Assembly (NCBI RefSeq): GCF_030296835.1
Contig: NZ_AP027922.1
Span: 3,410,001-3,474,000 of the forward strand
Direction of reading: 5' to 3'
Origin: Pseudoalteromonas sp. MM1
Lineage (GTDB): Bacteria > Pseudomonadota > Gammaproteobacteria > Enterobacterales > Alteromonadaceae
DNA: 64,000 nt
In this document: piece after piece, positions 1 through 8,482 of the stretch
How the letters are laid out: each line of letters begins with the position of its first letter
Position numbering within the stretch: the first letter of the stretch is position 1
Translations under genes and position numbers: made by a program
The notes under the pieces: model-generated
What the model saw: only the letters and a program-made list of their open reading frames with translations
Told to the model about the DNA's origin: nothing
Databases searched by the model: none

Positions 1-297
1 ACCACGTAGTGGTAAAGAGCGACGGTGACGTAGGCCACGGAAACAACCAAGGTCCATAAGGCGCTTGATATTTAGAGTAACTTCACGACGAAGGTCACCT
101 TCTACAGTGTACTTGCCAACTGCATCACGCAGTACGTCAAGAGTTTCGTCTGAAAGTTCACCGATTTTTGTGGTCTCGGCGATACCAGTCGCTTCTAAGA
201 TAGCCTTAGAGCGAGTCTTACCTATGCCATAAATAGCTGTTAAACCAATAACTGCATGTTTATGATCAGGGACGTTAATGCCAGCGATACGGGCCAC
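1..297 (-). CDS. rpsM: 30S ribosomal protein S13 (partial, C-terminus off the window)
   Basis: S13 sits in the head of the small subunit and contacts the P-site tRNA and the large subunit. The N-terminus reads [18 protein letters not shown], a clear S13 start. Translation begins at a GTG at 297, with an AGGAGA ribosome site seven bases upstream. Ninety-nine codons are present; the family is about 118 residues, so the last fifth lies beyond base 1. It is the first gene of the alpha operon, downstream of rpmJ, and is preceded by its own promoter and an S4-type leader. Confidence 0.97.
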   Translation of the reverse strand, partial: MARIAGINVPDHKHAVIGLTAIYGIGKTRSKAILEATGIAETTKIGELSDETLDVLRDAVGKYTVEGDLRREVTLNIKRLMDLGCFRGLRHRRSLPLRG

Positions 298-370
298 TAA
301 CACATCTCCTATATTTGAATTTGGTAATCAAAAGTTTGAAAAGCCCGTAAGGATACTCAAACGAAGACCA
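298..370 (-). promoter_or_regulatory. Alpha operon leader, probable S4 translational repressor site (Alpha_RBS type)
   Basis: On the minus strand the rpsM leader contains TACGGGCTTTTCA about 40 bases before the GTG start. As I recall the E. coli alpha mRNA, the same run lies in the nested pseudoknot bound by protein S4. The AGGAGA ribosome site and the GTG start complete the element. I did not fold it; a covariance-model scan (Rfam RF00140) would settle the exact limits. Confidence 0.65.
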
Positions 371-378
371 AATCACAA
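350..378 (-). promoter_or_regulatory. Probable sigma70 promoter of the alpha operon
   Basis: On the minus strand TTGTGA (378-373) is followed after 17 bases by TATCCT (355-350). It lies just after the rpmJ terminator and just before the S4-type leader, so a transcript from here would carry that leader. Predicted by eye only. Confidence 0.5.
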
Positions 379-380
379 CT

Positions 381-409
381 AAAAACACAGGCCGAGAAAC
401 CTCAGCCTG
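381..409 (-). terminator. Rho-independent terminator after rpmJ
   Basis: On the minus strand CAGGCTGAG pairs with CTCGGCCTG (9 bp with one G-T pair, loop GTTT) and is followed by TGTTTTT. It separates the spc transcript from the alpha promoter and leader. Confidence 0.75.
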
Positions 410-422
410 CACGACTGTTTAC

Positions 423-536
423 TTAGCCTTGCCTTTGCTTATGCTTAGGCTCACTGCAAATTACGCGTACTACACCAGCACGTTTAATAACTTTACAGTT
501 ACGGCATATTTTCTTAACGGAAGCACGTACTTTCAT
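423..536 (-). CDS. rpmJ: 50S ribosomal protein L36
   Basis: A 37-residue protein of the large subunit, the last gene of the spc operon. It starts [15 protein letters not shown] and has Cys11, Cys14, Cys27 and His32, the zinc-ribbon ligands of the C+ form; this points to a zinc-replete housekeeping copy rather than the cysteine-less paralogue many gammaproteobacteria also carry. It lies 22 bases after secY and is followed by a terminator hairpin, as expected at the operon end. Confidence 0.96.
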   Translation of the reverse strand: MKVRASVKKICRNCKVIKRAGVVRVICSEPKHKQRQG

Positions 537-558
537 TGCTCAACTCCGTAAACTGACC

Positions 559-1887
559 TTATCGACCGTAGCCTTTAAGGTTCGCTTTTTTCAGCACAGA
601 ATCATACTGATGTGACATCAGGTGAGTCTGTACTTGTGCCATAAAGTCCATGATTACTACAACGATAATCAAAATTGATGTACCGCCGAAATAGAATGGC
701 GTTTGCCATGCCATAGTCATGAATTCGGGCACCAGACAGATAAAGGTTATATACAAAGCACCTGCCAATGTCAGGCGTGTCATCACTTTATCAATGTATT
801 TAGATGTCTGCTCACCTGGACGAATACCTGGGATAAATGCGCCAGATTTCTTCAGGTTGTCTGCTGTCTCACGAGGGTTGAAAACCAACGCTGTGTAGAA
901 AAAGCAGAAGAAGATGATAGCTGCTGCTAATACCATCGCATACAAAGGTTGACCTGGAGTCAACGTTGTTGCAATAGCTTGTAGTACATCAGCGACCGGA
1001 CCTTCACCCTGGCCGAACCAGCTTGCAATTGTACCAGGGAACAGAATTATACTGCTAGCAAAGATTGGTGGAATAACACCCGCCATATTTACTTTTAGTG
1101 GTAAATGCGTGCTTTGAGCAGCAAATACTTGACGACCTTGTTGGCGTTTAGCGTAGTTAACAACAATACGACGTTGCCCACGTTCGAAAAACACTACAAG
1201 ATAAGTAACAGCGAATACTATAACCGCAACCATCAACAGTACAAAAACATTCAAATCACCTTGGCGCGCCATTTCGGCTGTCGAACCAATAGCAGACGGC
1301 AGGTTAGCTACAATACCAACAAATATTAGAACTGAGATACCGTTACCGATACCGCGCTCAGTTATTTGCTCGCCCAACCACATTAGGAACATAGTACCCG
1401 TTACTAAACTCACCACTGCGGTGAAGTAGAAACCGATACCAGGGTTAACAACTAACCCTTCCATCATGCCCGGTAAGCTAGTTGCAATACCGATTGATTG
1501 GATAGTAGCAAGCACAAGCGTGCCGTAGCGTGTATACTGGCTAATTTTTTTACGCCCTTGCTCACCTTCTTTCTTAAGCTCTATAAACGGAGGATACATA
1601 TGCGTTAATAGTTGCGTAATAATCGAAGCCGAGATATACGGCATAATACCCAGTGCTAACACTGAAGCTCGCTCAAGCGCACCACCGCTAAACATGTTGA
1701 ACATCTCAACAATGGTGCCCTTTTGTTGCTCGAAGAAATCGGCAAGTACAGCGGCGTCAATCCCAGGGATTGGCACAAATGAACCTAGACGGTAAATAAT
1801 GATAGCACCTAAAACAAATAGTAATCGACGCTTCAATTCCGAAAGTCCACTTTGTGCACTTTGTGTATCTTGACCTGGTTTAGCCAT
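559..1887 (-). CDS. secY: Protein translocase channel subunit SecY
   Basis: SecY forms the protein-conducting channel of the inner-membrane SecYEG translocon, used by SecA for export and by ribosomes for membrane insertion. The 442-residue product matches the usual length (443 in E. coli). It has ten hydrophobic segments, a plug and TM2 region near residues 40-95 ([19 protein letters not shown]), and cytoplasmic loops with [15 protein letters not shown] (about 236-250) and a [13 protein letters not shown] segment typical of SecY. It lies 10 bases after rplO inside the spc operon, so its synthesis is tied to ribosomal proteins. Confidence 0.99.
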   Translation of the reverse strand: MAKPGQDTQSAQSGLSELKRRLLFVLGAIIIYRLGSFVPIPGIDAAVLADFFEQQKGTIVEMFNMFSGGALERASVLALGIMPYISASIITQLLTHMYPPFIELKKEGEQGRKKISQYTRYGTLVLATIQSIGIATSLPGMMEGLVVNPGIGFYFTAVVSLVTGTMFLMWLGEQITERGIGNGISVLIFVGIVANLPSAIGSTAEMARQGDLNVFVLLMVAVIVFAVTYLVVFFERGQRRIVVNYAKRQQGRQVFAAQSTHLPLKVNMAGVIPPIFASSIILFPGTIASWFGQGEGPVADVLQAIATTLTPGQPLYAMVLAAAIIFFCFFYTALVFNPRETADNLKKSGAFIPGIRPGEQTSKYIDKVMTRLTLAGALYITFICLVPEFMTMAWQTPFYFGGTSILIIVVVIMDFMAQVQTHLMSHQYDSVLKKANLKGYGR

Positions 1888-1897
1888 TAGTACTTCC

Positions 1898-2332
1898 TTA
1901 GTCTTCTACCTTGCCTCCGGCAGCTTCAATAGCTTCGCGAGCACCTTTAGAAGCCTTAAGGCCTTTAACGGTAACAGCGCGTGAAACTTCGCCAGATTTA
2001 ACAACTTTAACGAACAGAACGTTCTTTTTAACTAGACCAGCTGCTTGTAACGCGTTTAGGTCTACCACATCGCCTTCAACTTTAGCGATTTCAAAAAGGT
2101 TTACTTCTGCAGATACTAACGATTTGCGTGAAGTGAAACCAAATTTAGGTAGACGACGTTGCATAGGCATTTGACCGCCTTCAAAACCAACGCGTACTTT
2201 ACCGCCAGAACGTGATTTTTGACCTTTGTGACCACGGCCACCAGTCTTACCAAGACCAGAACCGATACCACGACCAACACGTTTTGGAGCAGTTTTAGAA
2301 CCTGCAGCAGGTGAAAGTGTATTCAAATGCAT
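1898..2332 (-). CDS. rplO: 50S ribosomal protein L15
   Basis: L15 is a late-assembly large-subunit protein. The 144 residues match the E. coli length. The glycine- and lysine-rich N-terminal extension (residues about 1-60, with [19 protein letters not shown]) threads into 23S rRNA in known structures, and the globular C-terminal half follows. It is four bases downstream of rpmD and ten upstream of secY, so it is co-transcribed in the spc operon. Confidence 0.98.
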   Translation of the reverse strand: MHLNTLSPAAGSKTAPKRVGRGIGSGLGKTGGRGHKGQKSRSGGKVRVGFEGGQMPMQRRLPKFGFTSRKSLVSAEVNLFEIAKVEGDVVDLNALQAAGLVKKNVLFVKVVKSGEVSRAVTVKGLKASKGAREAIEAAGGKVED

Positions 2333-2336
2333 GAAA

Positions 2337-2519
2337 TTAACCCTCTACCTTTACCATGTAAGAAACTCGGTTGATCATACCACGTACACATGCTGTGTCT
2401 TCTAACTCAACAGTGTGGTTGATACGACGTAAACCAAGACCGCGTAATGTAGCTTTATGCTTCGGTAAACGACCGATAGAGCTCTTTACTTGTGTTACTT
2501 TTACAGTTTTATTTGCCAT
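2337..2519 (-). CDS. rpmD: 50S ribosomal protein L30
   Basis: Sixty residues, normal for bacterial L30, starting [20 protein letters not shown] and containing the family [12 protein letters not shown] segment. It binds 23S rRNA in the large subunit. It lies two bases after rpsE and four before rplO, so translation is probably coupled. Confidence 0.97.
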   Translation of the reverse strand: MANKTVKVTQVKSSIGRLPKHKATLRGLGLRRINHTVELEDTACVRGMINRVSYMVKVEG

Positions 2520-2521
2520 GG

Positions 2522-3028
2522 TTACCCCAGAATTTCGTCTACGCGCAGACCACGTTTAGCAGCGATTGACTCAGGAGAGTTCATGTTCTCTAGAGCTTGA
2601 ATCGTTGCACGTACTACGTTGATCGGGTTGGTAGAACCGTAACATTTAGAAAGTACGTTCTGCACACCAGTAACTTCTAGTACTGCACGCATAGCACCAC
2701 CTGCGATGATACCAGTACCTTCAGATGCTGGTTTCATGAACACTTGTGAGCCAGCATGACGTCCTTTAACAGGATGCTGTAATGTGTTGCCATTTAGGTC
2801 TACATTGATCATGTTGCGACGTGCTTTTTCCATTGCTTTTTGAATAGCAGCTGGAACTTCACGAGCTTTACCATAACCAAAACCTACTTTACCTGCGCCA
2901 TCACCAACTACAGTTAGTGCAGTGAAGCTAAAGATACGACCACCTTTAACTACTTTAGACACACGGTTTACCGCGATTAGCTTTTCAGCTAAATCAGGCT
3001 GTTGTTGCTTTGCTTCTACGTTAGCCAT
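2522..3028 (-). CDS. rpsE: 30S ribosomal protein S5
   Basis: S5 is needed for decoding accuracy and works with S4 and S8 near the mRNA entry channel. The 168-residue product has the N-terminal double-stranded-RNA-binding half ([20 protein letters not shown], about 24-43, site of spectinomycin resistance changes in homologues) and the C-terminal half with [18 protein letters not shown]. Here the loop has the ordinary sequence. It lies between rplR and rpmD in the spc operon. Confidence 0.98.
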   Translation of the reverse strand: MANVEAKQQQPDLAEKLIAVNRVSKVVKGGRIFSFTALTVVGDGAGKVGFGYGKAREVPAAIQKAMEKARRNMINVDLNGNTLQHPVKGRHAGSQVFMKPASEGTGIIAGGAMRAVLEVTGVQNVLSKCYGSTNPINVVRATIQALENMNSPESIAAKRGLRVDEILG

Positions 3029-3037
3029 TGTCTACTC

Positions 3038-3388
3038 CTAGAATTGCAAACCGGCTTCACGCGCAGCATCAGCTAGCGCCTTCACACGGCCGTGATATTT
3101 AAAGCCACTGCGATCAAAAGCAATCTTTTCGATGCCTTTGTCAGCCGCACGTTCTGCAACCGCTTTACCAACTGCTTGTGCAGCTGAAACGTTGCCTGTG
3201 CCTTTAACTGTTTCGCTAATAGCTTTCTCAACAGTAGAAGCAGCAGCCAGTACAGTACCCTCAGCATTAACTACTTGAGCGTAAATGTGACGTGGCGTGC
3301 GGTGGATAACAAGACGCGTTGTGCCTTGTTCAATATAATTTCTACGAGTGCGTTTAGCACGACGTAGACGAGCTGTTTTTTTATCCAT
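3038..3388 (-). CDS. rplR: 50S ribosomal protein L18
   Basis: L18 binds 5S rRNA and links it to the large subunit. The 116 residues are one short of E. coli. The basic N-terminus ([15 protein letters not shown]) and the C-terminal [27 protein letters not shown] block are the family signatures. Nine bases separate it from rplF and rpsE on either side. Confidence 0.98.
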   Translation of the reverse strand: MDKKTARLRRAKRTRRNYIEQGTTRLVIHRTPRHIYAQVVNAEGTVLAAASTVEKAISETVKGTGNVSAAQAVGKAVAERAADKGIEKIAFDRSGFKYHGRVKALADAAREAGLQF

Positions 3389-3397
3389 CGTCTTACC

Positions 3398-3931
3398 TTA
3401 CTTCTTCTTAGCCTCTTTACGGCGTACATTCTCATCTGCGTAACGAACACCTTTACCTTTATATGGCTCTGGTTTGCGGTATGCACGAATGTTAGCAGCT
3501 GTTTGACCAACTAACTGCTTATCTACGCCCTTAACTAGAACTTCTGTTTGGCTTGGAGTTTCAATCGTAATTCCTTCAGGAACTTCGAAATTAACTGGGT
3601 GCGAGAAACCAAGTGTTAAGTCTAAAACTTTACCCTTAGCTGCAGCACGGTAACCAACACCTACTAACTGAAGTTTCTTCTCGTAACCTTCATGCGTACC
3701 AACAACCATGTTGTTGATAAGAGCGCGAGCAGTACCTGCTTGTGCCCATGCATTAGCTACGCCTTCACGAGGTAAAGTTGTAATAACGTTGTCATTAAGT
3801 TGTACTTCAACTGCATCGTTGATAGTACGCGTTAATTCACCGTTTTTGCCTTTAACTGTGATGTCCTGGCCTTTTAATGTAACTTCTACACCGGCAGGAA
3901 CATTGATTGGTGCCTTTGCTATGCGAGACAT
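3398..3931 (-). CDS. rplF: 50S ribosomal protein L6
   Basis: L6 lies near the factor-binding site of the large subunit. The product has 177 residues, the same as E. coli, with two repeated folds and the C-terminal signature [14 protein letters not shown] (about 153-166). It starts [12 protein letters not shown] and is 13 bases after rpsH in the spc operon. Confidence 0.98.
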   Translation of the reverse strand: MSRIAKAPINVPAGVEVTLKGQDITVKGKNGELTRTINDAVEVQLNDNVITTLPREGVANAWAQAGTARALINNMVVGTHEGYEKKLQLVGVGYRAAAKGKVLDLTLGFSHPVNFEVPEGITIETPSQTEVLVKGVDKQLVGQTAANIRAYRKPEPYKGKGVRYADENVRRKEAKKK

Positions 3932-3944
3932 AGTTCCCCTCCGA

Positions 3945-4337
3945 TTAAGCTACAAAGCCAATGATTTCACCACCAACACCAGCACTACGTGCTGCGCGGT
4001 CTGTCATTAGGCCTTTAGAAGTTGATACGATAGCGATACCAAGACCACCCATTACCTTCGGTAATTCGTCACGTTTCTTATAGATACGTAGACCAGGGCG
4101 GCTAACACGCTGGATATTTTCAATTACAGCTTTGCCTTCGAAGTATTTCAACTCGATAGAAAGCTCAGGTTTCGCTTCGCTGTTTACTGCGAAATCTGCG
4201 ATGTAACCTTCGTCTTTTAATACTTTAGCTACTGCTACTTTCAGCTTTGAAGTTGGCATCGTTACAGATACTTTCTTCGCTGATTGACCGTTACGGATAC
4301 GTGTGAACAAATCCGCGATAGGATCTTGCAAGCTCAT
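3945..4337 (-). CDS. rpsH: 30S ribosomal protein S8
   Basis: S8 binds helix 21 of 16S rRNA early in assembly. In E. coli it also represses its own operon by binding the start of the rplE message; whether that site works here was not tested. The 130-residue product starts [18 protein letters not shown] and ends in the family block [20 protein letters not shown]. It lies between rpsN and rplF. Confidence 0.98.
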   Translation of the reverse strand: MSLQDPIADLFTRIRNGQSAKKVSVTMPTSKLKVAVAKVLKDEGYIADFAVNSEAKPELSIELKYFEGKAVIENIQRVSRPGLRIYKKRDELPKVMGGLGIAIVSTSKGLMTDRAARSAGVGGEIIGFVA

Positions 4338-4358
4338 AGTCTTACTCCCGTGATACTA

Positions 4359-4664
4359 TTACCAGCTAGCCTTTTTAAGGCCAGGAATTTCACCGCGCAT
4401 AGCTGCTTCGCGAACTTTAATACGGCTCATGCCGAATTTGCGAAGGAAACCATGTGGGCGGCCCGTAATGTTACAACGATTACGTTGACGTGCAGGGCTA
4501 GAATCACGTGGTAAAGCTTGAAGCTTAAGTACCGCGTCCCAACGATCATCTTCTGATGCGTTAACATCGCTGATGATAGCTTTTAGTGCTGCACGCTTTT
4601 CAGCGTACTGAGCAACTAGTTTAGTGCGCTTTGCTTCGCGCGCTTTCATAGAATTCTTTGCCAT
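4359..4664 (-). CDS. rpsN: 30S ribosomal protein S14 (zinc-free form)
   Basis: S14 belongs to the small-subunit head. The 101 residues and the sequence [20 protein letters not shown] show the long form that lacks the CxxC zinc ribbon, as in E. coli. It follows rplE by 10 bases and precedes rpsH in the spc operon. Confidence 0.98.
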   Translation of the reverse strand: MAKNSMKAREAKRTKLVAQYAEKRAALKAIISDVNASEDDRWDAVLKLQALPRDSSPARQRNRCNITGRPHGFLRKFGMSRIKVREAAMRGEIPGLKKASW

Positions 4665-4674
4665 AACCCTACCC

Positions 4675-5214
4675 TTATTTCTTGAATGGGAAGTTAAACG
4701 CTTCTAACAACGCACGGCCTTCCTCATCAGATTTCGCAGAAGTTGTGATTGTGATATCCATACCGCGTACACGGTCTACTTTATCGTAATCAATTTCTGG
4801 GAAGATGATTTGTTCACGTACGCCCATGCTGTAGTTACCACGTCCATCAAAAGACTTAGCACTCACACCACGGAAGTCACGGATACGTGGGATAGCGATT
4901 GATACCAAACGCTCAAAAAAGTCCCACATACGCTCGCCGCGTAAGGTTACTTTACAGCCAATTGGGTAGCCTTCACGCACTTTGAAGCCTGCAACAGATT
5001 TGCGAGCTTTAGTGATTAAAGGTTTCTGACCAGAGATAGCTTCTAGATCCGCAACAGCGTTATCTAAAATCTTCTTGTCAGCTAGGGCTTCGCCCACGCC
5101 CATATTTAATGTGATCTTTTCGATCTGAGGGACTTGCATGACAGAGCTGAAACCAAACTTCTCTTGAAGCTCAGCAACTACTTTGTCTTTATATACTTCA
5201 TGCAGTTTCGCCAT
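4675..5214 (-). CDS. rplE: 50S ribosomal protein L5
   Basis: L5 binds 5S rRNA and forms the bridge to the P-site tRNA. The open frame extends further upstream, but the family start [13 protein letters not shown] and a GGAG ribosome site seven bases before 5214 fix the start there, giving 179 residues as in E. coli. An upstream extension would overlap rplX by more than 50 bases. In E. coli this start region is the S8 repressor target of the operon. Confidence 0.97.
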   Translation of the reverse strand: MAKLHEVYKDKVVAELQEKFGFSSVMQVPQIEKITLNMGVGEALADKKILDNAVADLEAISGQKPLITKARKSVAGFKVREGYPIGCKVTLRGERMWDFFERLVSIAIPRIRDFRGVSAKSFDGRGNYSMGVREQIIFPEIDYDKVDRVRGMDITITTSAKSDEEGRALLEAFNFPFKK

Positions 5215-5230
5215 CATTCTACTCCAACTA

Positions 5231-5545
5231 TTAGATAGTTTTACCAGTAGATTTAAAGATACGTAATTTCTTACCATCTTCAATCTTGAAACCTACACGA
5301 TCTGCTTTACTCGTTTCCGAGTTGTAGATCGCAACGTTTGATACGTCGATAGACGCTTCTTTCTCAACAATGCCGCCAGCTTGGTTCAATTGTGGAACCG
5401 GCTTTTGGTGTTTCTTGATTAAGTTAATGCCTTCGACAAATACTCGACCAGACTCAGTAACAACTGAAAGCACTTTGCCGCGCTTACCTTTGTCTTTACC
5501 TGCTAGTACGATTACTTCGTCATCACGACGGATTTTTGCTGCCAT
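5231..5545 (-). CDS. rplX: 50S ribosomal protein L24
   Basis: L24 starts large-subunit assembly and lies near the exit tunnel. The 104-residue product starts with the KOW motif block [19 protein letters not shown] (about 8-26). It lies ten bases after rplN and 16 before rplE. Confidence 0.98.
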   Translation of the reverse strand: MAAKIRRDDEVIVLAGKDKGKRGKVLSVVTESGRVFVEGINLIKKHQKPVPQLNQAGGIVEKEASIDVSNVAIYNSETSKADRVGFKIEDGKKLRIFKSTGKTI

Positions 5546-5555
5546 GATAGACTCC

Positions 5556-5924
5556 TTACAGTACTTCTGGGGCTAGTGAAACAATTTTCATGAACTTGTC
5601 ATTACGAAGTTCACGAGTCACAGGGCCGAAGATACGAGTACCAATTGGCTGCAAGTTATCATTTAAGATAACAGCCGCATTGCTATCGAAACGGATCAGA
5701 GAACCGTCCGGACGACGAACGCCTTTTTTGGTACGCACAACTACCGCGTTTTTAACATCACCTTTCTTCACTTTACCGCGAGGAATAGCTTCTTTTACAG
5801 AAACTTTAATGATATCGCCAACTGCCGCATAGCGACGGTGTGAACCACCAAGGACTTTTATACACTGCACTTTGCGAGCGCCGCTGTTATCAGCAACTTC
5901 CAGCTGAGTTTGCATTTGGATCAT
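5556..5924 (-). CDS. rplN: 50S ribosomal protein L14, first gene of the spc operon
   Basis: L14 lies at the subunit interface. The 122-residue product starts [19 protein letters not shown] and has the family [17 protein letters not shown] segment. A GGAGGT ribosome site lies just upstream. No other ribosomal protein gene precedes it; about 110 bases upstream is a promoter-like element, so it heads the transcript. Confidence 0.98.
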   Translation of the reverse strand: MIQMQTQLEVADNSGARKVQCIKVLGGSHRRYAAVGDIIKVSVKEAIPRGKVKKGDVKNAVVVRTKKGVRRPDGSLIRFDSNAAVILNDNLQPIGTRIFGPVTRELRNDKFMKIVSLAPEVL

Positions 5925-6002
5925 GTTAATGACCTCCGGTGTAGTAATTACAACTTGCCTTAAATTTGTTTAAAATCAAGACACTTCGATTAAATCCCAC
6001 TC

Positions 6003-6020
6003 AAAAAACAACAGTGTTGT
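6003..6020 (-). terminator. Small hairpin with T run in the spc leader (possible attenuator)
   Basis: On the minus strand ACAAC and GTTGT (loop ACT) are followed by six T, between the predicted spc promoter and rplN. The stem is only 5 bp, so any termination would be partial. It may be chance. Confidence 0.3.
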
Positions 6021-6028
6021 CTCTTAAG

Positions 6029-6050
6029 GGCGGGCAATTGTACCAGCATT
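6029..6050 (-). promoter_or_regulatory. Predicted spc operon promoter with GC-rich discriminator
   Basis: On the minus strand TGGTACAAT (extended -10, TACAAT at 6042-6037) is followed by GCCCGCCC. GC-rich discriminators like this are typical of promoters under ppGpp stringent control. No good -35 is seen at 17 bases, which fits an extended -10 promoter. Confidence 0.5.
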
Positions 6051-6144
6051 GGCTAGTGAGTGGTAGGTTATTTTTTAATTAATTTAATAGAGGAGCAGAT
6101 TAAAACTGAGTAAAAACCGCTATGTAGCTATTTTACAAGTGGTT

Positions 6145-6180
6145 ATAAAACAAACAAGGCGCAATTAGCGCCCTGTTTCT
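6145..6180 (-). terminator. Terminator after the AsmA gene
   Basis: Minus-strand CAGGGCGC pairs with GCGCCTTG (8 bp, one G-T, loop TAATT) followed by TTTGTTTT. It insulates the AsmA gene from the spc promoter. T-rich sequence on the other side means it could also act on plus-strand transcripts. Confidence 0.75.
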
Positions 6181-6200
6181 TTTTTCTGGAGTAAATGGCT

Positions 6201-8177
6201 TTAGCCAAATAGCCCTTTTAATTTATCTTTTACTTTGTCTTTGGCTTTCTCTTTTGCCTTTTCTTTGGTGTCATCGAGTTTTTGTTTTGCTTCATCTTTA
6301 AGTGCATTGCTTACATCTAGCTTAAAGCCAACGTCATGGAATGGGCCTTTTATTCGCAGTGGGATTTTAAAGCCCGTGCTATCATCTGTTGTACCTTGCC
6401 CTTCAATTGAATCAACAATACCTGTTACTAACCGATAATCAACACTGGTTTTGGGTAAATCTACATCGCCCTCACCTGTAATACGAATAAGTGGGCTCAT
6501 CAGGGATAGATCATTATTATGTCCCACGCCATTCGTAAAATTAAAGCTACCAGTGAGCGCAGAAAAGTCAGTTTGCTCAGATTCTTCAAAGCCCGTATCT
6601 AAGCCCTCACTTACAGCGCCAAGATTACCGGAAATAAGCTCTTTGCCTTTACGAACCATTTCAGCGATGTTTGCGCCCTTGACTGCCCCATCAGTAAATT
6701 CAAAGCCAATCTTGCCGTTTAAAGCATCAATAAAGGTTTTTTGACTCTGGCCGGTCGTGGTTAAGTTCCAATTTAATGACCCTTTACCCATAAGTTTATC
6801 AAAGCCAGCCGCATCAGTGAGTAACGGTTGCGCGTCTATGTCGGCTAAATCAAAATTTGTGCTTATTTTATACGGTGTTTGCTGCGCATTTATATTAATG
6901 ACCCCTTTACCAGTGCCCTCATAGGCTTTAAAGCTATCTAAGCTTAATTTAGCAACGCTGTTGTTTAAGTCGACTGTAAATTGATTAGCACCTAGCTCAA
7001 TATCATTCGCTTTTAAACCGCTTGAGCGAATAACTACATTTGCATCTAGTGCATTTAACGCACTTAAATCGATTTTAGTGTCATCCCAAACAATAGGCTG
7101 TGCTGCTTTAGGTTCTTCACTCTGGGGCTCTTCTTGCTTCGCTACTGTCTCTGGTAGATATGGGTTTAAATCGAGCATACCTAAGTCAATATCAGCGTTT
7201 ACAACTAAGCGATTACCTAGGTTAAGCTCACTTTTACCTTTTATCTCTAGCTCATCTAACGTAGCAATTAACTTTTCAAGATTAAATGTTTCACCCGCTA
7301 GGTGCATTTTACCGTTAACACTAAAGGCATTAAACGCGTTTTGTTTAGCATTTAAGTCTACGCCCTGCCAAGCTGCTAGATCTTTAACAGAGTCGCCACT
7401 TAGCGCTAACTCGCCTTTTATATCTTTACCTTGGCGAGCAATACTGCCGTTAAAAGTAAGATCGACCAAGCGAGAGTCTACGCTTTGAGTAACCTCAAAC
7501 GTCGCCCCTTCAATTGCTTTTGCTGGCGTATCTAGTTTTACATCAAGCTCAAAGCGCTCTTGCATATATGTAATGCCGCCTTTGATCTCTAGTGTTTTAC
7601 GTAGTGAAGGAAGTAAAATAGCCAATTCCAAATCACTAATTTGTTGTTTAGCGCCTGTTTGCCCATCTAGGTAAGTAAACGTACCACCGTAAATAGCCAC
7701 TTCACCTAACTCTATATCAAAGTTCTCTGGTAGTTTAACAGCCTCACCTGATTGAGTTTGCTCTTGCGGCTGCTCTGCTACAGCATCAAACAACTGCCAG
7801 TTAGCTTTACCGTTTTTATCAGTTTCTAATAAAATATTGGGCTCGTTAATAACAAACTTATCTAGTTTGAATTCGCCGCCAAATAACGATAACCAGGGTA
7901 TATGCACAGCTAATTGCTCCATACTTGCCATGTCGTCGCGCGAGCCTGTCTGCATGTTTGCAAAGTGCACATCGTTAAGCTCTAACTTTAATGCAGGAAA
8001 TACACTAAGCGTTTTATCACCTTTAATAGTAAGTGTGCGCCCTGTTGTTTTTTCAACCTGCTCAGATACTTTATTAAAAATAGTATCGGTTGGGATTAAA
8101 AACGGAGCGGCAATAATTAACGCAATACAAAGTAAGAGTATTACACCAACAATTTTGAGTAAGGTCTTCATGATCAT
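6201..8177 (-). CDS. AsmA family protein (inner-membrane anchored, periplasmic)
   Basis: AsmA-type proteins are anchored in the inner membrane with a long periplasmic beta-rich groove, and are implicated in lipid transport to the outer membrane. The 658-residue product has one N-terminal membrane segment (about 7-27), then the AsmA opening (LIPTDTIFNKVSEQVEKTTGRTL), and a C-terminal AsmA-like block (GKGSLNWNLTTTGQ, DGAVKGANIAEMVRKGKELI). A Pro/Glu-rich linker lies near residue 345. The tail is a charged Lys/Glu/Asp helix (DEAKQKLDDTKEKAKEKAKD) ending LKGLFG. It is monocistronic, flanked by a divergent gene upstream and its own terminator. The family is sure; the substrate is unknown. Confidence 0.9.
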   Translation of the reverse strand: MIMKTLLKIVGVILLLCIALIIAAPFLIPTDTIFNKVSEQVEKTTGRTLTIKGDKTLSVFPALKLELNDVHFANMQTGSRDDMASMEQLAVHIPWLSLFGGEFKLDKFVINEPNILLETDKNGKANWQLFDAVAEQPQEQTQSGEAVKLPENFDIELGEVAIYGGTFTYLDGQTGAKQQISDLELAILLPSLRKTLEIKGGITYMQERFELDVKLDTPAKAIEGATFEVTQSVDSRLVDLTFNGSIARQGKDIKGELALSGDSVKDLAAWQGVDLNAKQNAFNAFSVNGKMHLAGETFNLEKLIATLDELEIKGKSELNLGNRLVVNADIDLGMLDLNPYLPETVAKQEEPQSEEPKAAQPIVWDDTKIDLSALNALDANVVIRSSGLKANDIELGANQFTVDLNNSVAKLSLDSFKAYEGTGKGVININAQQTPYKISTNFDLADIDAQPLLTDAAGFDKLMGKGSLNWNLTTTGQSQKTFIDALNGKIGFEFTDGAVKGANIAEMVRKGKELISGNLGAVSEGLDTGFEESEQTDFSALTGSFNFTNGVGHNNDLSLMSPLIRITGEGDVDLPKTSVDYRLVTGIVDSIEGQGTTDDSTGFKIPLRIKGPFHDVGFKLDVSNALKDEAKQKLDDTKEKAKEKAKDKVKDKLKGLFG

Positions 8178-8482
8178 CCTTTCAAACGTGCAAATAATGT
8201 TCTTATCATAGCGAGTGTTAGCTTTAAAATCATTGTCGTTGTGACAAAAAAGCTGTTTATTGTAATTTATTTGATTTGAAATGAATTTATGCTTAAAAGT
8301 AAACTTTGCGAAATTGGTAACTAAAAGTAAAGCTCATCAAGTTTAAATCTAATCAAGTATTAAACCCTACAACATTGCATCCCTTGAATTGTTAGGTATG
8401 ATGCACGGCCCTGTTGCTATTGGCGTATTTGCGCTAAAATAAAGCAGCTAAAAAATGTATCTACTCGGAGACTCTACAAGGC
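8178..8482. other. Divergent intergenic region between the AsmA gene and the 8483 gene
   Basis: This 305-base AT-rich stretch has no convincing gene. It must hold the promoters of both divergent genes. The only element I can point to is the plus-strand promoter candidate at 8375-8402. Confidence 0.6.
8375..8402 (+). promoter_or_regulatory. Predicted sigma70 promoter of the 8483 gene
   Basis: TTGCAT (8375-8380), 16 bases, then TATGAT (8397-8402). It leaves a leader of about 75 bases before the start codon. By eye only. Confidence 0.4.

Noticed and set aside
5215..5283. N-terminal extension of L5
   Set aside because: It would overlap rplX; the family start and the GGAG site fix the start at 5214.
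7078..7488. 136-codon plus-strand frame inside the AsmA gene
   Set aside because: It is the complement of a clearly coding region and has Ser/Pro/Leu-rich shadow composition.
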